Source: Litomosoides sigmodontis (lineage: Eukaryota > Nematoda > Chromadorea > Rhabditida > Onchocercidae). From it: 64,000 nt of DNA. This document shows, one piece after another, positions 40,335 to 55,695 of this stretch. The notes under the pieces were generated by a model that worked only from the letters and a program-made list of their open reading frames with translations, was not told the origin of the DNA and did not search any database. A program made the position numbers and the translations under genes. The stretch covers positions 921,738 to 985,737 of the forward strand of contig OY718808.1 in assembly GCA_963070105.1 (NCBI GenBank), in the 5' to 3' direction. The first letter of the stretch is position 1. Each line of letters starts with the position of its first letter.

Positions 40335-43300
40335 GAATGTGACACGTGCGACAATCATATTGTCCTACAGTTTTCTCAAAACAATGAGAAAAGATTAGGA
40401 ATGGCTTGAGGAGTGATAATGAAAGGACGAGAGGAATAAAAGAAAGATAAGACAAAAGGATTTGGAATAATTTGCATAAAAAGTTAAGCGAAGAATGGTG
40501 TTGTGGTGCGGAAGAAGGGACTCATTGATAGCCTTCCTGTGATGATCGATCATCAAATCTTCGCTATTCCACCCTTTTTCCACAACTCCATTTCAGTAAA
40601 TTAAATTATGCTTCATCAGATATTTGCGTACTGTAAAACAATATTATTTCATAGGGGAAAAACAAACGACTAATTGAGAAAAGCTAATTGAAATAGGTCA
40701 TTGCATTGTTTTGTACGTATGCATTATTACAGTGAGTGCACATTTTTTGTATACATTATTTATTGAATTGATAGAAAAAAATTAATAACAGTTGAAATTG
40801 ATAATTTTGCCTAAATTATCAATTTTCAATTTTTGCTAAATTCTTTAATAAAAAAAAATTTTTTTATTATTATTAATAGTATCATTAGTATGTTTTTATT
40901 ATTATTACCATAATTAACTAATACTTTAGCTATTTCGTCGTTATCTTTTTCACTGAACAACCATCTGTAGTTATTCCTTTTAAATTGCACAATTGGAATT
41001 TATGCAACATTTCCACTTAATATTTGAATGTAAATTTAACATTTCCCTCCTGCGCTTCCTTTCATCTTCGCTTTTCATCTGTTATGGTAAGAATAAATGA
41101 AAAAATAAAGAGAATTTCTTTTTTCTCTTCTACTATTTCACTCCCTTCTCTCCCTCCTTTCTTCGTTCCATCCGCCTAAAATAGAAATCAAAATTCTATC
41201 ACATATGTTTCAGCGGAACAGTTGTAAAAATTTGGAACATCTTGCGCTGTTGTTGCAAAATGGGGTTGTCGACTATTAAGTTGCGCTAATACGGATTACA
41301 GCATTAGCATTAGGAAGACGTCTTGTGCGCGTGCGTACGTGTGTACGTGTTCGTCTGTATGTTTGAGGGATGAATCTTGTATAAAATGTTGGATGAAAGT
41401 GGGGAACGTTTACGTGTATTTATCTAACCATCAATCTGATCCACGTAATCAGTAAGTGAAGTGAAGCTTTATTCTTACATCATTTACCTCTTGCCTTTCC
41501 CTCTCTCTCGTCTACCTTCGATTATCACATATCTCTTTGCGCTTAAATTAATGTATGAAAAACTTTCTTTTTACTACAGTAGCAACAATGATAATGCAAA
41601 CAGTTCTCTCAATGAACGACTGAATTGATTCCGAATAATTCTCTATTCCTTTTACTACTAAACTTTTTTTTTCGTAATGTAAATTAGTTCTTGTCACTCA
41701 TAACTTATTATATTTATGTTCACTAACCTGCACTCAGCACATGTCAGCGGTTATTAATTCAAAACGAAATTTCATCAACAATTATCATTTCTGCAATTTG
41801 AACAATTCATTTAAAAATTTTTAATTCATTTCTTTTATAAGTAAGTTATTGTAACATGCAATTTAAAATAAATGGCAATTCTATTACAAGGATTACTGTC
41901 GATAAAGAAGAACGAATGCAAATTGTATACCGTTTCTGTTATCAGCAATACGTTGATCATATCGTAATCGCAATGGGTTAGTGATATTTAAGCAGAAGAA
42001 TTGAACGGAAAGTGGAAACGGTAGGGATACTGTGAGGATTGAAAATTATGGGAAAAAGGGAGGAAGGTGAATGTCAACCGAAGTTTTTAATTAGCCACTT
42101 AACTGTCAACAGCATTGACATTTATCCTTTCAGGTTTTTCCTCATCAAAAGGGAAGAAGGAAGGCAGACAAAAAGAGAAAGGGTGAGGAAAAGAGAGGTG
42201 GGGAGGATGGAGTAGAGTGAAAAAAAATGTAAATACAGCTGAAAGAACTAAAAAATAAACACCTGAGTTTGTGAAAAACATACCGTAATGGCATAAAATA
42301 AATGTTTCAAGTTCATCCCATTACTTTACACAGTGAACATTGATTTAATTAAAGTCAACAAAAAATATTGGTGATATTGAAATTCAAAAAAAAAAACAGT
42401 TTTAATTTCGTGGCATTGAGATTTTCTAATAAAATGATTAGCTCTTTTCCCGATAAAATGATTTAGCTCATAAAATGATTACGGTTACGTTTCCTTATCA
42501 GCAATTTAGCAACCGGAAAATGTGACAACCGCTAAGCGCGAGGACAAAATTCCTGTAATTAGAGTAAAAAATAAATAGACGGAGACAATTAAGTAATCAC
42601 ATGCACGTAAATTTTAATAGAAATTTATTGTTTATAATTTTGATTAAGCGTTTTAACGTTTTAATTAAGCGTTTTTTAAATGATTAAGCGATGCTAAAAC
42701 TTTCCTTTACAATTTTCGTTCAGTTTTCTGTGCTTTTCACTCTTTGTTTTAATTTTCAAAGAAAAGCAGAAGGGAAGAAGGAGATGAAAATAAGTGATGG
42801 ATAGATTATCCTGGATAATATTGCGGCGAAAAATCGCTATTATAAATAAATACATAATTGGTAAAGATCGTCTTGCAGCGGCTCATTGCTTGATTTTATT
42901 TCATTAAATACTGTTTAATGAGATGGGCGAGAGAAAAGTTGGAAATGAGAAATACTGCAAATTTGCTTTTTTGCGTTTTAGAAATGTTAATATTCAAATA
43001 ATTTTAATCAAATGAAATTTCACAATAACTTAGTTTTTCGTTCATTTTTTAATTCACAGTAATTATGCAAGTAATTAAACAATTAGCTAATTATAGCATT
43101 TAACATACATATTCGTAATGAAGAATGCTAATCGGACTAGCTGTTTAAATGATTGCTATGGCATTTTCAGCTTTTAGATCTCAATTTTTATGAAATGAAA
43201 CAGAGAGGTCAAGGGTTGTTGCTCATGTTCATCATCTTGTTTATTTCTCTGTTTCTCTTTCCGCAATCAATTCATTCTGCCGATCTTTTCACTATTTTTC

Positions 43301-44755
43301 ATAATATTCCTTCAAGCACGCTGATCGCTTTAGTCAGCTGGTAAAGTTTCCTCAAATTAAAATGTAATGAAAATTGAGGATAAGGGAGAGGGCGAAGGAA
43401 GGACGAGGAAGAGAAGGAAGGAAAAGGAGAGAGGAATAGAAATGATCAGACTTCTTAGCTTGTGGCGAATCTGTTGGTTGAGCTGTACACACAATATTGT
43501 TGTTTGTGTTTTGACCCTCTCTGTGACTCTCTCTCTCTCTCCCTCAGTGACTTGAGAACTCTTCCCCATCCCTCTATCACTTCGTTTTTTCTCAACTCTT
43601 AGCTTCATTTCAGTTTTCCATAACTGCTATGCTAATTTCAAATTTGTCCTAAATTTCAACTCCATCATTTTCCATCGCCCATTTATTCGAAAAAAAAAGT
43701 GTTTTTTTAGCAACTCTCTTCAAATTCTTTCCACCCATTGAAAACAAAAAAAGAAGAAAATTAAATTTTATTGAAAATTTTACAAAATTTCATGCCAATA
43801 ATAATACTCTTTTTCTTAGTCACATTCTTTCACTTACTTTTCAAAGAAGAGAAAAAGGAAAGAAATAGTGATTATTTGACGCATTTTCTAAAGCTAACTA
43901 ACTTTTCACAACTTATTATTCTGCATAATTCTCACAGGATTTTGTGAAAAAAAAGTTGCCTTGAAGAAAAATAAAAAAAAAGAGGAAGAAAGATTGTGCT
44001 CTCCCAGTGGAGTCGATAATTCTTTCCGTTCAAAAACATTTTCAAATTTTTTTTTTCTACATTTTACGTCACAAATCAACCAATGTCTTTTCCATTCATT
44101 TCTTTCCCATTGCTTTCTTCTGCTTGCGAGGAAAATGAAGAAATTGGTTTTGTTGAAAATTTGATATTAACCAATCATTTATCACACAAAGCAAATAACA
44201 GTTGCCTAAGCGTTGATTATTTGAATTTTGAACTTAAACTTTTTAGAAATTACCACTTAACAATTACCGTATGATTTTTGACGAATACAATTCATGTATT
44301 TTAAGTAATGTTTTGGTTAGGATATTAGATCGATTTGAATCAAGTTTTTTATGACCTACTTTTGTGTTCCTTTTAAATATTACTTTCCTTCTTTCTCGAG
44401 ATTTAACGGAAAGATCTAATGACAAATGAAATTTTACGGAAGGATTAATCTATTCATCAATGCTTACCATTCCATTATTTGTGGTAGGACTACGTTGTTC
44501 ACTAAAATTTAATGTTTTTGTAAGAGACGATTAAGCCCGTTCATTATCTGTTTGACGTCATTTTACGTGGGAATTGACTTACGGTTGTTTATGGTCACTT
44601 CAGAGAAAGTTTTCCCATTTATTAAAATATAACGTCAATCGAACGATGCAACCGTTCACTTCCTTCTTCACATACCGCTTCACTCACTTTTGTCTTCACT
44701 ATTTCTTTCAAGTGAATACTGTAGAAAAGTAAACAGTCGAAGTCATTTAGCACTC

Positions 44756-46815
<2,060 letters not shown>

Positions 46816-49172
46816 CCTAAAAGCCCAATTGATTAATTTTAATAAAATTACTTAATTGAAAGTTAAAAAAATTTTGTAAAATTTTTTTTGAGCTTCGCTT
46901 TTTTACAACTTGCAAAACAGTTTGAAAAATTGTGCGAAGATACTGTAGCTTTTAAATAACTAATAAAGTATAGGAGGTTCATTGTTTAATTATTTTAATA
47001 CTTCGTCTAAAATTTCTTGCTATTTGATTTCTCCTTTGCTTATTAATAAAACATAAGTGATTCATAATTTTCATTCATTACTTAATTTCCTTTTCCTTGC
47101 TTTGCCGGTTTCTTTAAATTTCCAACGATGCAAATTTCAATTTTTAAAGAATTTTTCAAATATTTTCATTGCAATTTTTAAGTGTTAAGTGGTTGAACTG
47201 GCGCTTAATTGATTCGTTTGTGTTGTCTTAAATAATTATCTCTCTCCAATTTGTGTATTACTAGTTTTATTCGTTCATAAATTTGTTCATAAAAATCTTT
47301 TCGCCGCTATTTACGCGGGGTCATTATCCAACTGAAATTAGCGTCACTTAACTAACTTTACGAGTGAATTAAAATACGCTCGTAAATTTCATCCATCAAT
47401 TTATGCTATCAGTTCGCTGAGGTAGACAATTTATTATTATTGCTGTTTCAAGATGGAATTGCAAGTTGACAGATAAGCCATTAATTTCAGTAATTAATCT
47501 GTTTTTAATGGGCCATCGTAAGTTCGCTGAAAGATTGCTGAAAAATCCAGCAGAAATATTTTACGCGTTTGTTTTTAAATTTTTGAACAAAAATTTGCTT
47601 AAAATTAAGCGATGAATTGGTTAGGAAAAAATAAACAAAGAAAATGAAATAAACTGACAAGTACGATCAGGCATTAGTAGCTCCCTGGGCGGAAGCAATA
47701 AATAATAATTATTAAATTTGGCTAAAAAAATTATTTATGAAGAATTTGATAACTGCAAATGTAAGGAAGAATTTTTGATCATAAAATACGAGAATTGTTG
47801 AAGTAATTGACTTAACTGTGTGATTTCTGATGTAAAAAATAGTGAAATATTCAGTGAAATACAAAAGTAATTGATTTAAATGCAAAAATATGTCATAAAA
47901 TTATTAGAACGAATGGAGTTATTCAAATCTTCGCTTCAATTTTCAGTAGCACATATATAAGATTATCAATTTCGAGTGTAAAATTTAACTTACAAAAATT
48001 ATTACAGTTCAAAGATTGTAGTGCATTTTCTAATTAGTTTTTGCTACGAATTCGATCATATCTGTTACTTTTTGTTGTAAGTTCCACTTCTCATTGCGCT
48101 AATTATTTGCCATTTTGCTAATAGCAAAATAGAAATTTATGGCATTTGAATATTTTGCAGTTCATAATTTAATTAGCCCACTGAAAGCCAAATGAGAAAG
48201 GTTTGGCGTTAGCAATTGCAATCAATTGGTCGTACAACGTGCCTTCCCACCCTTTGCTCTTCTTCTTTTCAGGAAAACTTATAACTGAAAGAATTAGTGG
48301 AATTGTTTCATCCATTTTTGTCTAGAAAGACAGTGATGCAAAATATAAAATAAACTGAGAAGTATGGCGTGTGTGTACACGTGCTACCACACGTGTTAAC
48401 GTTTAACGCTTCTCCTTCAAATTATTAAACGATAGCATGTTAGAATACGCTATTCACATTTAATTAACAATTTGATCTTCTATTTTCCTCATGGATTAAC
48501 GATTTCAAAGTTATTTCAAAAGTTTTTCAAACAGGAACTTTGGCAGGACGAGCAGCCTTTGCCTGAAGCTAATTTGTCTGTCAAGAGAGTGAAATTTTAA
48601 ATAAATTACCTTTATTGGAATGTTAATTATGCATAATTAGCAAAGAAAAAACCAACAAACTAGCGAACCCTTGATTTTTTAATTTGTCCACGGTATTTTA
48701 ACTCACTTTCCAACTTATCAATCATGAAATATCGCTGTTTTAATTAATTCGTTTCGAAATCCGAGAAATTGCAGTGTTATTAAATGACAGTAAAATTATT
48801 GGAACGTACAGCAAACACGTAACTCTTCTGCCCTTTTTTTTCGCGTTTTAAACGAGTGAAAAACGGAACAGAATGGAATGTTAATAATTTCAAAATTTAT
48901 GAAAAAATTTAAAACTGCGGCATGAAGTTCTTTAGATTAGCTTCAACTCATTTTTTTTTCTCTCCCTCTCTCTCTTCCACATCTGTCATCTGTACAGTGA
49001 GAGCGATTTTGGATATGAGTGAAAAATTCCTTGGTATTTTATTAGTTATCAGATGAAACCATTTCCATATACCATATCATACGGCACTTCGTCGTCCTCT
49101 TCTTTTTCACAAAACCCATTCTTTGTTTCGTTCAACTCACACTCATCTACCTATCCGTTGATCTATCTACTA

Positions 49173-49173
49173 C

Positions 49174-49206
<33 letters not shown>

Positions 49207-49212
49207 CATCTA
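49173..49212. repeat. (CTAT)n microsatellite
   Basis: About nine tetranucleotide units, followed by two diverged CTATCCAT copies. Confidence 0.85.
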
Positions 49213-52200
49213 TCCATTTCATCTATTCCCTTTCCCCCAAAATAATTTCAATTGTCACCGACACAACTAAACTTAATTTCGCCATTAGTTTTGTTAATTT
49301 TTTCCAACTAAAACGCGTCCTTCTAAAATTTCATCATCCATCCGATAAAATTTTGATCATTGATTTATTGGAAAATTTCACCATTTTACGCAACTGTTGT
49401 GTTGCATTTAAAGCTCGCCTAGTCGCGTTTAAAGATTAGATTAGTATCTCTTAAAATTTTGACTTTTTTCCCCTCTCCTTCCCGCTTTTTTTATCCTCCA
49501 TCACTCTCTCCCCCTTTCTTTTCTCTCTCCCTTTCTCCCTCTCTCTCTCTCTCTCTCCTTGTATTGCCCTTCGTTCTCCTAATACTATCCGAAACATATG
49601 CAAGAATTATTTCTGATAATTATGCCACACTCCACCCTTTTTTTTTTTAAAAATTCAATTAACTCTTGCTGTCGTTGTATAATTCAAAAAGCACACACCA
49701 CAATGATTTAGTAATTGATTGTTTCTCTCAATTATTAGTCAATTGAAGTTAAACAGAAGACCTTCTCCCATTTCACCTATGCTTTATGTGAAAATCGTTT
49801 CTTTTAAAAAATCTCAAAATTTGGTCCTTTTCCCTTTTCCATTGCTTTAATTGTTTGTCTTTTATTTTTTTTAAGTAAAAAATTTTAAATCCTAGTGGTT
49901 GTAAATAGCATTTGTAAACAAAATAAGCATGAAAAACAGCATTAAATTATAGAAAGACAGCTTTTTCAATTGCTAAAAACTCAGCTAATCATTTACATAT
50001 GTTTTGCAATCTCTTCCAATCATTTTTAATCACTGGAAAAAAATAATTCAAAATATTTCAAAAGAGAAAATCGATGGCATGCATTTCAAGAGAAGTAGAA
50101 AAGAAAGAATTCACTGCGATATGCAATAAGTGCGAATCAATTCATTCATTTTTCCAAAATATACAAAATCATTTTCTCTTCGCTTCAGCAAAATTTCACG
50201 ATTTTTAAAATTTCATTTTTTCAACTTTTTTATTTTTTTTTTGTTTTTTAAATTTTATTCTTTCAAAATTTCTAAACATTAACTTTTCAACTGTTTTACC
50301 TTGCAAAAACAGCCACTCATAAAGAATCGCGATTTTTTTTTTGCAAGATAATTTTACAAATTTTATTTTTTTTCTCAACATAAAACGGATATTATTTGAA
50401 ATAGCAGCAACAACAAAGCTTTTCTACGAAATTTATCAGAAATTTTTAGATTAAAAGGAAGAAAAAAAATTGGCCAATAATATGGTAAATGCGTTGTTTT
50501 GAAATTTTTTCATTAAATAAAAATTTTTTTATTAATTTTTTTAGTTAACTGAGATAAATTTCTGTTTATTCAATGGAAAAAAAAGCAAAGAATCGAAGGA
50601 TTTTCATTCCTGAAATTATAATTTAACAACAACTAAATGAAAAACAGTTATAAAATGGAAGAGATTGGAAGCGTAGGTGTCTGTTTTTCTTTTTTTTTGT
50701 TCTTTTAATTTTTTTTTTTAATTGAAAGGAAGAGAGGAAAAGAATAGTAACGCGAAAGAAACGGATTTCTTTCCCCTTACTAAACAAAAAAAGGAAGAAC
50801 GGTTCACTCCTCATTTAAATTTATTCTATTCATTTATCTATTGGTAAATATGTGTGTGTGTCTGTCTGTGTAGTGTACCGAATGTATGAAGGGAATTACT
50901 GTTTTGTTAAAATGGGTATATATATCTATGGGCTATTTGTATTTCAATGAATTTTAATTCTCTATTTTTTTCCTTTTCTCCTCCATCCTCCTCTCCTATC
51001 CTCCATGTAGTTGTTTTTTTTTTGAACTGTTTGCCACAGTTTTACCTCTTTTAATGGATAGCTTATAAAGATAATGAAATTATTAGCAGATTGAATTATT
51101 TAATTGAATTAACAAACATTAATCAGTTAGAGTGGAAGAAATAAAAAAATGGAATTAAATTCTAAATAACTAATGTATTGAAATTATTTGCGGGAAAAAA
51201 TTTTTGAAAATTTTGAATTAATTTTATCTAATTGCTTTGATGCAAAAAGTGCTGCAGTTAGGGTACTAATCACTTTTGCATTTAAAATATTTGTTAATGA
51301 TTGGATGATTTAAATGATTGGTTAGCAAAAAAGTCATTTTCAATTTTCAAATGATTTTATTTCTTCATTTCTTTTCAATTCACATCGTCAGCATTTCTGC
51401 ATAATTAAATAGCTTAATTAGAATTATTTTAATTTTGCATTTTTTATGTTAAGCAATACCGCAACAATCGTTGTTAAATGGATCGATGAGAAAATATATG
51501 ATCACAATTGTTTTTAATTTCAATTTTTTCTTTATCAGTTTATTGAAACAGTTATCGTAAGCTAAAGTGCACCGTTGCTTAAACGATTAAAAAGTCGGAA
51601 GAGGTCAGAAAGGTCAATTCTTTTGGCTAATATGACGTTGAGTAGCATTTGTACTGTAAGAGTTCCGGAAAATTCCTACGGTAACATTTACCTACTCCTT
51701 AAGTCGTTTGAAATAATTAAAGTTATCGTCTGAAATTAAATTTAAAAAAAAGAAAGAAAACGGTGAAAATTTTGATGATCGAAGGGTTTTTCGTCGGGCG
51801 ATAATGTGCAAAATAGATTTATCACTGATAATGACATACTGTCATTTGATAACGATTAATTTAGCTGTGGTAGAGCATGGTAGGTATTCCTTAACATTTC
51901 ATTTCTAATTGATTCAAACATTTTTTCAACTTTTTTAATTTAATTATTTAACGGCACTTCACTGGTTGCACATATTGTTCGTACGAAAAAATATCGAATT
52001 GATTGTTTCATTTGAAACGGGAAAGACTCAATGATTTGAATAATTGCTTAATAGCTCGAATTTAGAAGTGTAAAGTAACTGTTAACTGAGACAGGAATCT
52101 ATCGGTTATTTAAACAAAATAAAAATAAATTGGTAAAAAATAGTTTAATTCACTAATGCAATAATTGTTTCAAATTTCACCAATTTTTTATTTTTTAATA

Positions 52201-54914
52201 AAAAGAGGAAATCATATCACTGATAATGAAATGAATGATCAGTTATTCATTCATTGTTAGTATTATTAGTAGCATTGGTTGAGCGGTCCTTTTTTTAGGT
52301 AACAATAAATGAAGAGTGGTTCATAGGTAGGAGGGAGCTGAAATATCTTTGCAGAAATGAATCACTAAAAATGGAATGTGAAATATATTCTTGCGCATAC
52401 GAACTGCTATTGAATTTGCAAAAAAAAAGTAAAAAAATGAAGTCTTATTGCTTAATTATTTAAGTAAACAATTTATTTTCCGCATAAATAATTTCCTATT
52501 GATTTAACACTACCTAAACTATTGAATGAAAATATTTTCATGCAACAATAAGCTAACTTCTCTAAGATTTCTTATTTCCTTTTTTTTGCTTTTGCTCTCT
52601 TTTTTCCGTTTTTTTTTTTTAGATTTTTTTTTCTATTCGGCGGAGAATGATTATGAAAAGAGTAGAAAGTGATATACATTTATTTGTATATGTATGCATA
52701 TACTATCAAGTAATAAATGAATAATAATAATAATAATAATACTTCTCACAGCTCCTAGCCGCCACCACCGGTCGATTTTCAGTTCTTTTATTTTATTTTA
52801 TTTTTTTGTAAAGATCCTTCCCTCTATCATCTTGTCGTAGAGTAGCGAGAAAGTATGTCTTAATGCAACGGAAATAACGTTTGTCCTTTAATAAGTAATA
52901 AATGATGTATTGGTTGTGAAGTAATGAATAATATATGTCAATGTATTAAATATGTTATTTAATTTAAGGAAGTATATTTTAATTGATTAAATTTTAGCTT
53001 AACTAACATTTAAGTGAAGTGTCCTAGTTTGAACTCTAATCGATCATTCGAATAATGTGAAAAGTGGAATATTGATGGAATGTTTTAGCTGAAAGAAGAT
53101 TGCTATGGGTTTTTAGTTCAAAGAAGACTGCTAGTGCTATCAGATAGTTCTTTACTCTAAGTTAGTTAGCTGAAAATTTTAATGTAATTTGAACTACACA
53201 ATAAAATGTTGAATTTCATTTATTTATTGCGTTTGAAAGCAAATAATTTTATTTCAAAGTGCCGGTGAAACGCGCGCATATTTTACATTATTTTATGATT
53301 ACTGTATTTTCTCAGTAATTTTTCCTCTCTCTCTCTCTCTCTCGCTTTCCCTTTTTTGTTTTTAACTTTCTTCATTATTAACATTGAATGTAATTGTTCA
53401 ATCTTAATTTAAGATGAGTTGAAAGGAACGTGAATGAATGAAATTAAAAGAAAAATATTGATCAAAGTTAATTGAAATTAAGAAATAAATTGGAAATTGA
53501 AAATTAAAAATTTTTGTATTATATAAATTACAACGGCAGCGATGAAATTGTTTAATTTCATCATTCGCTTTCATCTTCATCGAGATGGACGTGTAATGTT
53601 CGTTCGGATGAAGAATAATTCCAGAGAATTCCCTTTTGCCTTTCATTGACCTATCCGAGAATGTATCAACTCTATCAAAGCTTGCTCTTCTTATTACACA
53701 CACACACGCACATAGAAAGAGAGAGAGAGGGAGAGAGAGAGAGGGAAAGGGAGTGGAGACAGAGCGATGTGTATATATGAGCGACTTATTACTGATTTAT
53801 CTCTCTCAATGTATCCTAGTGGAAATTTTCTAGATTAGATCAACACTATCACTAGTACTGGAATTATTGCATTTGCATATTTTCTGATAATCATATCATC
53901 GTAGCATTCAACTGATAAAAAGTGAGTAATGGGTGGGTGGTCGAGAAGATTTGCTGCAGTTTAACAATTTAACAAATTTATGCTCACACACTTTGCGCAC
54001 ATGGCGCTTTTGTCTAACTTCAAAAATTTTTGTAATTAAATACTGGATATGAGTGGTTAGTCACTGACATAATCAATAATAAGTAATATAATACTTTTTT
54101 TCATTCACTTTTGGTAAATCATACTTATGCACTTATCACACAACTTTCTTCTCCCAATCTCTATTGCTTATTCAAAGTTAAGTGAAATTAGTTGCATTTT
54201 AATTATCTGTTTCATTACGACGCTTATACGTGGTTAGGTTACGGTTGGCTTTCAAGTTTTGAACTCAACCATAGCAAATGTTGTTGCTCTTTTCTTGAGT
54301 AGCGTATTTCTTGCGTGTTTTTAACGTGACGTAATTTTAATTGTAAAAGTTCATTTAGCAATAACTATGCTAATTTACTACACGGACTAATAGATACTGT
54401 TCATCAATAACAACAACAACAATATAGCAACAATTCCATTTGTTTGGAAGAAAGGAAAACGCGGCGAAAAAAAAAAAGGTATTTGAACCGTTGCATTAAT
54501 TGTTGAATTAAATTTTTCACGAGGAAAATTTCCCAGAATAAAATGCTTAATTTTGTAAAATTTTTGCAAATTTTCTGGATAAAAAAACTTTTTTGCCTTA
54601 TGTATTCTTTTCCATTTTGTTATTTTTTGCTTTCGAACACTGAAAAATATTGTTGAAAAGTTGCGATAAAATGCGTACGAGATGAATGACACTTCGCATT
54701 ATCAGTTTTTAATCCATTTATTATCAATTTTTATCCGTTGAAGATGAAAAAGTTTTGTTTTCAGGTCACAAAAATTTTTGTGCAATTAAAATTTTTCGTT
54801 TAAAGAAAAGGAAGCAAACAAAAAAAAAAGAGTTGAAAAAAAAAGAGACAGGGAAATAAAACAATGGAATAGTGTGATTAAAGTTATTTCTCTCTTTTTT
54901 TTTTCGGAAAAATT

Positions 54915-54923
54915 TATTTTCAG
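54915..54923 (+). promoter_or_regulatory. Splice acceptor upstream of the Ser/Gln/His-rich exon
   Basis: TTATTTTCAG ends at 54923, 109 bases before the ATG at 55033. Stops interrupt the ATG frame between them, so this would open an untranslated leader, by trans- or cis-splicing. Confidence 0.4.
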
Positions 54924-55032
54924 TAACGACAACGACAACAACTACTACAGTTATTATTGCTATTATTATTGTTATAGTTATCATTATTATCATTGTTTCC
55001 ATTATCATATAGCATAAGCTGTGATAACGACC

Positions 55033-55346
55033 ATGGATGATCTATGGCGGATGCAAAATGGTTCAAATTCGAATAAAATATTGATGATGCCATCATCATC
55101 ATCATCATCACAACAGCAACAACAACAATTGTCACCTCAATCGGATTCGCATTGGAATATGTATGCTGCATTAAATCCTGGACAAATTTCGGGAAATTTT
55201 TCACGTCTCTCGGGAATTACGACTGGTTCATCGTATTCACAGCAAGCAATTGCTTCCACATCTTTATCATCATCATCACCATCATTATCATCATCAACAG
55301 CAGCTGCAGCTCCAACGGCAGCAGCAACGGCACCATCATCGTCATC

Positions 55347-55378
<32 letters not shown>

Positions 55379-55468
55379 CATCATTACTATTACCGTCATC
55401 ATCAGCATATCATCCACAACACCACCATCACCACCACCACCATCGTCATCATCATCATCATCGTCAGC

Positions 55469-55499
<31 letters not shown>

Positions 55500-55695
55500 G
55501 CAACACCAACGGCAACATGCAAATGTGCACTCATCAATGATCACGAAACGTTCCAATTCGACGTCATCCATTGGTGGGAGCATCGATACGCCAACGTCCA
55601 CCGGTGTCACCACAACAATCGCTACCGCTCTTAAAAATATGGTAAAAATGGAAAATAAATCAATCGATACGACGACGACAATTCTTGCAAATTCT
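55033..55695 (+). CDS. 5' coding exon of an unidentified Ser/Gln/His-rich protein (partial)
   Basis: An open exon of 221 codons from an ATG in good context (ACCATGG) to a donor TCT|GTACGT in phase 0. The protein begins MDDLWRMQNG. It has a poly-Ser/Gln tract, a unique segment (WNMYAALNPGQISGNFSRLS), then Ser, Ala/Thr, His and Gln homopolymers. A unique tail follows, with HANVHSSMITKRSNSTSS and ATALKNMVKMENKSIDTTT. Such tracts are common in the activation regions of developmental transcription factors, so that role is inferred; no DNA-binding domain lies in the exon. The tracts are encoded by runs of ATC, CAA and CAC triplets, so several frames are open, but only this one gives hydrophilic unique segments at both ends and ends at a good donor. 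No following exon is certain; one candidate is 56609-56665. The rest may lie beyond 64000. Confidence 0.55.
55084..55500. repeat. Triplet-repeat tracts within the coding exon
   Basis: Runs of (TCA)n at 55090-55110, 55265-55300 and 55334-55383, mixed CAC/CAT runs at 55420-55465, and a (CAA)n run at 55467-55499. They encode the Ser, His and Gln tracts. Codon mixing (CGT in His, CAG in Gln) breaks the runs. Confidence 0.85.

Noticed and set aside
55152..55634. Other-frame and minus-strand ORFs over the Ser/Gln/His exon
   Set aside because: Triplet repeats keep several frames open. These encode Ile, Val, Asp or Thr runs and lack unique hydrophilic ends.
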